40,697 nt of DNA, taken from the NCBI GenBank assembly GCA_903930425.1, contig CAIYYV010000043.1:1-40697 (forward strand). Reading direction: 5' to 3'. The notes beneath the pieces are model-generated. The model was not told the origin of the DNA. It was given only the letters and a program-made list of their open reading frames with translations, and made no database searches. The DNA comes from Akkermansiaceae bacterium. Lineage in GTDB: Bacteria > Verrucomicrobiota > Verrucomicrobiia > Verrucomicrobiales > Akkermansiaceae. Both the position numbers and the translations under genes were made by a program. Below are positions 34,463 to 40,697 of the stretch, in pieces; positions within the stretch are counted from its first letter, which is position 1; every line of letters begins with the position of its first letter.

Positions 34463-35628
34463 GGCGCGGTGGCGGGTTTGGCGCGGCGGGCAAAGCCGAC
34501 CAGGGTGAAGGTGAATTGGAACATCATGCCGAGAGACACGATCACACAGGCGACATAAGGCGCTTGATAACTGGGGTTGCGGACCACTTGCAGCACGGTG
34601 CCGCTGTTATCAGGCTCAAAGCCGGACTGATAGTAGGTATCGCCGAGATAACGGAACGGGTGATTCATATAAATCACCACCTGGCGGTGATCGTTGTTCA
34701 CATCATCATCCAAGATCACCTTGCTGGAGAAATCTTTTGGGATTTGAGTGCCGGGATACGTTTCGTGGGAAAAATCCTCCAGCATCAATCGATACGGTTT
34801 GTAATAACGGGCCGGCCTGAGCTCGAGGTTCCAATGGCGGCCGTTCAGATGCAATTCCTGAGCTTCGGCCATGACATCGGAAACGAGCCAGGTGCCAAGT
34901 GAGTCGCCCTTGCCTTCAGGAATGATTTCAAGCACGGCGCTCATCACGTCGCGCTCGTCCATCTTGGTGGCGCGCGGCTTCGATTGAACGGAGATGCGAG
35001 TGCCGGCACCTTGGGTGGCCGCCGGGACCGCAGAACCCGCATCCTGGCCGATCATGCTCAAGGTCGAGTTCCGATAGAATCCACGGACGACAATTTGAAA
35101 GGGCAGCGACTTCGGAGTAAGAGTGCCACCTTCAGCTAACAGATCGCCCGGCACGGCGGTGATCTGATCGCTTTCCTTGTCGGTGATTTCGGTCACGGCG
35201 AGTTCCATGCGGCTGCTGTCTTCCGAATAATTTTTGGAGGCCCCCTCTTTGATGCGCATGTAGGACGACACCGAGAATAAATCCGTGGCAAAGCCGCCGG
35301 CTAGCAGGACGATGATGCCGATGTGAATGAGCTGAATGCCGAGTTTCCGCCATGACACGGTGAATCGATGAATGAGAGAGGCGATCAAATTCACTAACAA
35401 AACCGCGCCGATGAGGTGACCGCCGGGAAAGACAGGGATTTTAAAGCTGCCAGATGTCGGAGACCACCAGATGAACGCACTTTGGAAGTATTGTTCCTGA
35501 ACAAAAAAAAGTCCCAGGCGCACCTGCGCGAGGGTGCCTGCAAACACCAACACGAAGGCTGCCGCGAGACAAATAACGGTGAGGCGCAATGAGGCAATGC
35601 TTCCTAACAATTGTTTGGGGGTGGTCAT
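34459..35628 (-). CDS. ccsB: ResB/Ccs1-like cytochrome c biogenesis protein
   Basis: A 389-aa partner of CcsA. The N-terminal membrane helices (about 13-35, 68-88 and 97-117: LGIQLIHIGIIVLLAGG) are followed by a large periplasmic beta-rich domain with DRQ-type variants, ending in HPFRYLGDTYYQSGFEPD and a final helix (about 355-380). ResB proteins present apocytochrome and assist haem ligation in System II. Both its start (with the lipoprotein gene) and its stop (with ccsA) are in 4-nt ATGA overlaps, so the three are translationally coupled. Confidence 0.87.
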   Translation of the reverse strand: MTTPKQLLGSIASLRLTVICLAAAFVLVFAGTLAQVRLGLFFVQEQYFQSAFIWWSPTSGSFKIPVFPGGHLIGAVLLVNLIASLIHRFTVSWRKLGIQLIHIGIIVLLAGGFATDLFSVSSYMRIKEGASKNYSEDSSRMELAVTEITDKESDQITAVPGDLLAEGGTLTPKSLPFQIVVRGFYRNSTLSMIGQDAGSAVPAATQGAGTRISVQSKPRATKMDERDVMSAVLEIIPEGKGDSLGTWLVSDVMAEAQELHLNGRHWNLELRPARYYKPYRLMLEDFSHETYPGTQIPKDFSSKVILDDDVNNDHRQVVIYMNHPFRYLGDTYYQSGFEPDNSGTVLQVVRNPSYQAPYVACVIVSLGMMFQFTFTLVGFARRAKPATAP

Positions 35629-36827
35629 TTTTCAGGTTGGGTAAAACGAAGGGACTCGAGAAATGCGGTGAACTTTGCCTTTTCAGCAGTCAACAAGGCA
35701 TCCGGCCCGGTGAATTTGAAGAACCATGTGTCCGGGCCATGGCGGGTCCAAGCTGCAGCCACACGCAATTCTGCGCCCGTGGAATCGACAAAAGAAAGGG
35801 TTTTAGGACCGGCAGTGATCGGGGAAACAAGGGCTGCCAGACCGGACGACTCCACCGGGGCAAGGCCCACTTGCTGACGCCATCGGTTGACGTTGGCCAG
35901 ATCACCACCGACATCGCCGGGAAAGTGCGAAACCACGATTTTGGCATCCGTGCCGGCCATCGTGAAGGTGGCGTAAACCATGCCGCTTGTGGCAGGAACC
36001 AGCGTCCAGCCGGTGGGCACCTGCCAAGTGACGAGCGTCTCCGCAAGCACAGCGGGAAGCGTTACGGCAGCTGTCGCAGCGGGCGCGGCAGTGGGCGCGG
36101 CAGTGGGCGCGGCAGTGGGCGCGGCAGTGGGCGCGGCAGTGGGCGCGATGGGTTTCACGGTGGGAATCCACCGGATGAAGTTTTGTTTTTCGGCGGCTGC
36201 GAGAGCGGCGTTGCCGCGCATCTTGAAAAACCATGCCTCATTCTCGACATCCGCGATGACGCCCACTAGCCGACCGTCCTTGGTGGCGTCCGCGCCCGAG
36301 GGAAGCCCCTCGAGATCCACGAGGACGGCATCGCCCAATGCGGAAGGGATCTTTTGGGTCGCTTGTGAGAGCGCGGCCGCGTCGATGGGTGGCAGACCTA
36401 ACTGATCACGCCAACGATTGATGTTGGCAAGCGTGCCGCCGGGTGCCCGGCGCAGAATGGAAAAGGAAATATCCACGATGGCCGCGCCTTCTCCCAATAT
36501 CTGATAGCTGGCCAAACGCATCGGTGAAAGCGCTTGCTTTTTCCAATGGGCGGGTGGGGTGTCAGAGAACTGCGGCGTTCCGTTAGAAACACCACCCGCC
36601 AATTGTTCAGCGGTGAGGCCGGCATGGGGATCGGCAACTGAGCCACTGGTGTCTGGAGCGCCGGGCGTCATGCCCGGCATGCCGGCATGAGGATCGGCTG
36701 CCGGTGCCGCGGGTTGTGGAGCGGCTGCGGTTTCCTTCGCAACGGGATACGTTTGAATTTCGCGATTCTGCTTGCAGGCAGTCACCGAAAAAATGAGCCA
36801 TCCCAAACTGATAAATGAGGACTTCAT
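35625..36827 (-). CDS. lipoprotein with duplicated domain and APTA repeat linker
   Basis: A 400-aa predicted lipoprotein: lipobox SVTAC with Cys18. A Pro/Ala/Gly-rich, His/Met-containing segment (DPHAGMPGMTPGAP, about 45-70) follows. Then come two copies of one domain: about 88-222 with SILRRAPGGTLANINRWRDQ and about 258-398 with VSHFPGDVGGDLANVNRWRQQ, each ending AWFFKMRG or TWFFKFTG. The copies are joined by (APTA)n encoded by 12-bp repeats. I do not recognise a named family. Position between the multihaem cytochrome and CcsB suggests a role in cytochrome assembly or metal/haem handling. Confidence 0.75.
   Translation of the reverse strand: MKSSFISLGWLIFSVTACKQNREIQTYPVAKETAAAPQPAAPAADPHAGMPGMTPGAPDTSGSVADPHAGLTAEQLAGGVSNGTPQFSDTPPAHWKKQALSPMRLASYQILGEGAAIVDISFSILRRAPGGTLANINRWRDQLGLPPIDAAALSQATQKIPSALGDAVLVDLEGLPSGADATKDGRLVGVIADVENEAWFFKMRGNAALAAAEKQNFIRWIPTVKPIAPTAAPTAAPTAAPTAAPTAAPAATAAVTLPAVLAETLVTWQVPTGWTLVPATSGMVYATFTMAGTDAKIVVSHFPGDVGGDLANVNRWRQQVGLAPVESSGLAALVSPITAGPKTLSFVDSTGAELRVAAAWTRHGPDTWFFKFTGPDALLTAEKAKFTAFLESLRFTQPEK
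36081..36147 (+). repeat. in-frame 12-bp tandem repeat, five copies plus a partial
   Basis: Unit gggcgcggcagt, five identical copies (36081-36140) and a partial unit. On the minus strand it encodes the (APTA)n linker of the lipoprotein. Identity between copies implies recent expansion; 12-bp steps keep the reading frame. Confidence 0.9.
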
Positions 36828-36915
36828 GGGTAGTGGGGTAAACAGGTGAGAGGCTCGACGCGCGGGAATGAAGAGTCAACTGCTGAGCCAAAAAACGCTC
36901 AAACAACAGCTTCTC

Positions 36916-38421
36916 TTACTCCTGCGTCTGGCCGGTATGGCACTCGTTGCAGGTGGGGTCGGAGTTTTCCGAATCAATGTGGAAAAACGGCAGTCCCTGC
37001 GGATTGACTTTCTCCAACTCTTTCCCGGCCCCCTGCGCCACAATGAGATGACAAGCATTGCAATCACTCCCCTTGATCGAACTCTTCCCGTCGGTGGCGA
37101 GGTGCTGGCCATCATGACAGCGGAAGCAACCGTTGCTGTCCTTGTGGCCAATGAGGTCAGGATGAATGCGCCAGTCAACCTTCATCTCCGGGAAAAAATT
37201 CGCTTTGTAGATCGCCTGGGTTTCCGCGACCATGGCCGTGACCCGCGCGTCATCCGGATATTCGGCGCGAAGAAAACGGTCAATTTTCACATTGGCTTCC
37301 TCGCGCGTGGCATACGGCTGAACGAGCGCCTTGACGACTTTCGCCTTGGCCCATGGGATCGCGGGATCGATGCGACGAAAGGCCAGCGATTGGTCCACAG
37401 CGGCATTCGGGGTCAGGTATTTGTGGGATGGGCGATTATGGCAATCCATGCAGTCCATGGTGCGAATCGGGTGCTTGGAAATATCATCCTTGAAATCCGC
37501 CGTGCGGTATTCGGTCTTCCTGCCGTTCGCATCCGTCACCCGCACCCAGGGAATGCTGAGACGGCTCTCATCCGTGGCGATGAACTCAATCTTGTTAGAC
37601 ACATTCATGTGCGAGTGGATGCCCTCGACCGGCCCGTGCACCGGATCACTGCCGCCCACCTTGAGCACCATCTGCACCGTGAACGGGGTGTTGGTTTCGT
37701 CAGAAAGGAAATGCCGGTAGGTTTTCTGCAGGTCGCCCGTGTGCTTTTGCGACCAATGGCACGATTGGCAGGTTTCCTGCGCCGGGCGCTGGTTCACGTT
37801 GTGCAGCCGGATCGGACGATTGAAATCACCGAGCACCGTGTGATAGAGCTGCCGCATCCCGCTGACCTTGGTCCGAATGTAATTGCCCGCCCCAGGGCCC
37901 ACATGACAGGCGACGCAGGCCACCTTGGCGTGGGCCGAATGCTGATAAGCTTTGAACTGAGGCTCCATCGACGTATGGCAAACCTCGCCGCAGAACGAGT
38001 TGGTTTCAGTGATGTGATACGTCCGATAACTGCCAAGTGCTGTTAGAAAGAGAAACCCGAGACTGCCGCCGACAAAGCCAACTAACAAACGCCGGTCGCG
38101 TTTGCGCGTCAAATTGACATGCAGCACAAAGCTGGAGGCGAGTTCGGGGTGGCCTTTGGGGATTCTGCGCGATTCAAGCACATAACCTAACAGCGCCATG
38201 GCGAGGCCCGTGAGCAGGAATAGGGGCGCAACGACATAGGCAAGGATCCCCATGTAGGGATTCGCGTGCGCGGCAAAGAGGTCGACCGAAAATAACAGGA
38301 AAAAGGCAAAGAACGCGGACACGGCTAGCACCAGTCCGGACAGACTGAGCCAGTTGCGCAGGCGACTGAGGCGGGTCGGCAACGGGGCGGGACGGGTGGC
38401 GGCAGGTATTTCTTCGCTCAT
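36916..38421 (-). CDS. NapC/NirT-like multihaem cytochrome c, membrane anchored
   Basis: A 501-aa protein with three membrane helices (about 25-45, 57-80, 111-130) and a periplasmic domain bearing seven haem-binding motifs: one CX3CH (CGEVCH, 144-149) and six CXXCH (169, 218, 324, 432, 454, 491). The first two motifs with HSAHAKVACVACHVGP resemble NapC/NirT/NrfH quinol dehydrogenases, which take electrons from menaquinol. The acceptor is probably a periplasmic cytochrome. It lies upstream of the lipoprotein-ccsB-ccsA operon (88-nt gap) and downstream of a cytochrome c and an outer-membrane barrel. Confidence 0.9.
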   Translation of the reverse strand: MSEEIPAATRPAPLPTRLSRLRNWLSLSGLVLAVSAFFAFFLLFSVDLFAAHANPYMGILAYVVAPLFLLTGLAMALLGYVLESRRIPKGHPELASSFVLHVNLTRKRDRRLLVGFVGGSLGFLFLTALGSYRTYHITETNSFCGEVCHTSMEPQFKAYQHSAHAKVACVACHVGPGAGNYIRTKVSGMRQLYHTVLGDFNRPIRLHNVNQRPAQETCQSCHWSQKHTGDLQKTYRHFLSDETNTPFTVQMVLKVGGSDPVHGPVEGIHSHMNVSNKIEFIATDESRLSIPWVRVTDANGRKTEYRTADFKDDISKHPIRTMDCMDCHNRPSHKYLTPNAAVDQSLAFRRIDPAIPWAKAKVVKALVQPYATREEANVKIDRFLRAEYPDDARVTAMVAETQAIYKANFFPEMKVDWRIHPDLIGHKDSNGCFRCHDGQHLATDGKSSIKGSDCNACHLIVAQGAGKELEKVNPQGLPFFHIDSENSDPTCNECHTGQTQE

Positions 38422-38482
38422 GGCAGATATAAGGGGTTTTTGTTAGAAAGCCTTTGCAAGGCGCTGTGTCCTAGAGCAAGAA

Positions 38483-38510
38483 AGCGGGGCCTCGTCTCCG
38501 AGACCCCGCT
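38483..38510 (-). terminator. stem-loop terminator between the cytochrome genes
   Basis: Twelve-bp stem with one G-U pair (arms 38483-38494 and 38499-38510) and a 4-nt loop. On the minus strand it is followed by TTTCTTGCTC. It lies downstream of the monohaem cytochrome c and upstream of the multihaem gene, so the two may be separate or attenuated transcription units. Confidence 0.65.
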
Positions 38511-38585
38511 GGGTGAGGAAAACTGGCTGCGAGCCACTTGCAGGAAGCGGAGGCTGAAATCCACAGCGGCTCGCTGGGTAAGGAA

Positions 38586-38897
38586 TTATTTCTTGAAGGC
38601 GCGGACGTATTTGACTTGTGCCGCCGCTTCTTCAGCCGTGATTTTATCCTTGTAGCCTTTCATCTTTTCCTTGCCTTCAAGGATCACCTTGAGGGCTTCG
38701 GCATCGGTGAACTCGGCCTGCGCCTTGGCATCCGTGTAATCTTTCACCTTGTTTTTCTTGCCCATGACTGTGTTGCCGGTGCCGTCCTTGGCATGGCATG
38801 AAGCACAGTTCTTGGCATACACTTCAGCAGCATCGCCGAAGGCCAACGGGGCGGCCAACAGGAGCGCGATCGAGACAAATGACATTTTCATTTTCAT
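38586..38897 (-). CDS. small periplasmic class I cytochrome c
   Basis: A 103-aa precursor with signal peptide (1-21, ALLLAAPLAFG) and a single haem motif CASCH (31-35). Met79 in EKMKGYKDK is the likely sixth haem ligand. Mature size about 82 residues, typical of small soluble electron shuttles. It follows the outer-membrane barrel gene by 54 nt and precedes the multihaem cytochrome. Probably carries electrons between periplasmic partners. ATG 38897 chosen because it starts the signal peptide. Confidence 0.92.
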   Translation of the reverse strand: MKMKMSFVSIALLLAAPLAFGDAAEVYAKNCASCHAKDGTGNTVMGKKNKVKDYTDAKAQAEFTDAEALKVILEGKEKMKGYKDKITAEEAAAQVKYVRAFKK

Positions 38898-38951
38898 GGT
38901 GGTGGGGATGGGGGTTGATTTGCAGAAAAACTGCCACAAGGATTTGCCAGA

Positions 38952-40697
38952 TCAGAAACGGATTTGCAAGCCCGTTGAGATCATGTGCGCCTCGAAGTCA
39001 TTGTAGCCGCCGGTTTGGTCCGGGTTGTCGGTGTTGCTGCTCATGTATGCATAGCGCAAGTTCCAGACCATGTTGGGGGTGATCATGCGCCTAAGGGTCA
39101 AACTGGCAGTATACTCGTCGGTGTTCATGCCGTAGCCAACGCCACCGGCTCTCGGAATGGCACTGTAATTATTGGCACCGTAATAGGTGAAGCAGCCGGT
39201 AAGATCGGTTTTGTCGTCAATCGCGTAGCCGGCGGTCAAACTGCCGGTAAAGTAGTCATTCTCCGAGTCGGCAATACTCTCCGGGCCGTAAAGATCGGCC
39301 GGGGTGTCGGTTTCAGCAATCACATAACTCGCACTGGCTTGAACATAGGCCCGGTTGCATGGCATCCATGTCACACTCTCACTCAAGATATGGCTGGTGA
39401 TTTCGGCGCTGTCGATCTCTTGGGTGATTGGAGTCACGACTGGCGTTCCAGGGGTAAATTGCAAGGCCTGATTCTCGACGGTCGTCTTTTGGTAATCATA
39501 ACGAGTGACGAGGGTGAGATTGGGTAAAGCACGCCATGTCAGGCGGACATTCATGTCATCCGTGCTGAAGTCGTTGCTCTTCAACTGGCCGTCGAAAGCA
39601 TTCGATGCGGCAGGCGCATAGCTATTATCGTAGTCTTGGTTGTAGTCGCGATGGTAATATTGAGTGGACAGGCTGAGTCCCTGCATGGGATACCAATTGG
39701 CACCCATCACGTATTTTTCCTGCGTGATATCCGAGGCCTGCACACGAATACTGCCGTCACTGACGCCGAGGAGCGTGTAGGTTCCGTCGTCCTGAGTGAA
39801 CTCGGCTTTAGAATAGAGCACTAGGTTTTCCAATCCGGTGTAACGCACTTCGATCTGCTCGGCCAAATGGTCAATACTGGTATCATTGGAATTCACTGCA
39901 TGTGTATCCATGTCGCTATTCTCCCATGAGGCGCTGAACGATGGGACTATCACCAAGGAGTCGATTGGATTCCACCAGAAGTTGGCATTGGCCGAGTGAA
40001 TGGAAGTCTGACCACCGCCTAAATATTGGGTCGTGGTATCAGCGGGTGCGTTCGTGACGGTCCTGTTGGAGCTGCCGTCGATTTCGGTATCCATCGAAGT
40101 GTAGGAATACGCGAAGCTCAGGAGCATCCGTTCGCTGAGATTGGTTTGGCTGAAGATGTGCGCATTGAACAAATCGGCATCATATGCACTGTTTTCGGTG
40201 TAGGTGCGAGAACTGACAGGGAGGGCGCGATCAGGATCACGGCGTATGGTCAGGGAATCATCATTGCGCACGGATTCATAGATCAGCCCCAAGCCGAGAT
40301 CGGTGTTGCCCAGAGTGTGCGTGATATCGAGGTTGAAGGTGTCACGCTGCTCGTCAATGGCATTGAGCGTCGGGACGATTTCATAGCGAGAAGCACCAAT
40401 GGTATATCCACCCCACAGGGTGGAATCCTTGTTGCCCTCGCGCCAACCGTGGGTGTAACGGAAGGTGATTTCCGGGAGTTTTTCCATGCGCAGACCGGCT
40501 TCAAAATAAAGCTCCCCGCGGTCGAGGGACAGTTCGTCGTTCCCATCGAGCGGAATCCAAGCGGCGGGCGTGCCCGGCAGGTAGCCGCCGGAGCCATCAT
40601 ACCACGTGCGATATTCCTTGTAGCCGGCCTTGACGTAGCCGACATCGGCTTTGGTGAGGTTGAGATTGAACTCGTAGTCTTCCATGCCAGGTAAGGC
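38952..40697 (-). CDS. outer-membrane beta-barrel protein, MtrB/PioB-like (5' end outside window)
   Basis: At least 577 aa, with no stop between ATG 40685 and the right edge, so the N-terminus (including any signal peptide) probably lies beyond. The sequence is a long series of amphipathic strands with Tyr/Trp/Asn-rich turns (for example YTASLTLRRMITPNMVWNLRYAYMS) and ends in the aromatic signature LQIRF, as barrel proteins do. DRGELYFEAGLRMEKLPEITFRYTHGWREG is reminiscent of MtrB/PioB-type porins that sheathe multihaem cytochromes. Placement beside two cytochromes supports this. The MtrB/PioB identity is moderate; an outer-membrane barrel is secure. Confidence 0.75.
   Translation of the reverse strand, partial: ALPGMEDYEFNLNLTKADVGYVKAGYKEYRTWYDGSGGYLPGTPAAWIPLDGNDELSLDRGELYFEAGLRMEKLPEITFRYTHGWREGNKDSTLWGGYTIGASRYEIVPTLNAIDEQRDTFNLDITHTLGNTDLGLGLIYESVRNDDSLTIRRDPDRALPVSSRTYTENSAYDADLFNAHIFSQTNLSERMLLSFAYSYTSMDTEIDGSSNRTVTNAPADTTTQYLGGGQTSIHSANANFWWNPIDSLVIVPSFSASWENSDMDTHAVNSNDTSIDHLAEQIEVRYTGLENLVLYSKAEFTQDDGTYTLLGVSDGSIRVQASDITQEKYVMGANWYPMQGLSLSTQYYHRDYNQDYDNSYAPAASNAFDGQLKSNDFSTDDMNVRLTWRALPNLTLVTRYDYQKTTVENQALQFTPGTPVVTPITQEIDSAEITSHILSESVTWMPCNRAYVQASASYVIAETDTPADLYGPESIADSENDYFTGSLTAGYAIDDKTDLTGCFTYYGANNYSAIPRAGGVGYGMNTDEYTASLTLRRMITPNMVWNLRYAYMSSNTDNPDQTGGYNDFEAHMISTGLQIRF

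Noticed and set aside
36868-38046. 392-codon plus-strand ORF
   Set aside because: Antisense to the multihaem cytochrome, whose haem motifs and membrane helices are unmistakable.
1-40697. tRNA genes, rRNA genes, transposase genes or prophage
   Set aside because: I found no cloverleaf, rRNA or transposase/integrase signature on either strand; a covariance search would be needed to exclude a tRNA completely.

Overview
The window looks like chromosome of a Gram-negative, GC-rich bacterium, most plausibly a member of the Verrucomicrobiota. Evidence for this: lipid A and outer-membrane genes (lpxA, an MsbA-type exporter, a beta-barrel protein), a scattered menaquinone pathway (menC-menE, menA), an IF-1 with a basic N-terminal extension, a bacterial type-A RNase P RNA, GH127 sugar metabolism, and dispersed TGTAGCGGC-type intergenic repeats. 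The phylum is inferred from gene content and protein style. No 16S gene is present. Almost no gene has a recognisable Shine-Dalgarno sequence.

Layout. 1-5.3 kb: a periplasmic adaptor gene behind a sharp AT-rich palindrome, an ACT-domain protein, a small conserved protein, a DUF1287 protein, then a CBM9-like protein coupled to a membrane-anchored pseudokinase. 5.3-15.1 kb: mostly metabolism (class IV-like deacetylase, serA, menC-menE, kbl, argG, menA) plus an RDD membrane protein and a TetR regulator. 15.1-18.5 kb: rnpB, a convergent LRR-Roc-COR (Roco) GTPase gene and a secreted TIM-barrel protein. 18.5-24.2 kb: MsbA-like exporter, rpe, tadA, infA, a TPR protein and pncC.

24.2-26.1 kb is an accessory island: palindromic repeats, a perfect 32-bp direct repeat flanking a Phd/VapC toxin-antitoxin pair, a truncated second antitoxin, and a TM2 gene. 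26.1-30.9 kb is an L-arabinose-like sugar locus (AraC regulator, divergent isomerase, secreted GH127 arabinofuranosidase) with two dyads in the divergent intergenic region. lpxA and a second toxin-antitoxin pair (AbrB-type antitoxin/PIN toxin) follow.

32.6-40.7 kb, all on the minus strand, is the most interesting part. In transcription order it encodes an outer-membrane beta-barrel protein (truncated by the window edge), a small monohaem cytochrome c, a stem-loop terminator, a membrane-anchored NapC/NirT-like cytochrome with seven haem motifs (one of the rare CX3CH type), a duplicated-domain lipoprotein, and the CcsB/CcsA (System II) cytochrome c maturation proteins. Together with menaquinone synthesis this reads as a candidate route taking electrons from menaquinol across the periplasm, possibly to the outer membrane, packaged with its own haem-attachment machinery. 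The acceptor is not visible here.

A window-wide sequence habit is also notable: the pentamer GTTAG/CTAAC occurs about 79 times by hand count, on both strands, in all codon phases and in intergenic DNA, while GTTAA and GTTAC are scarce.
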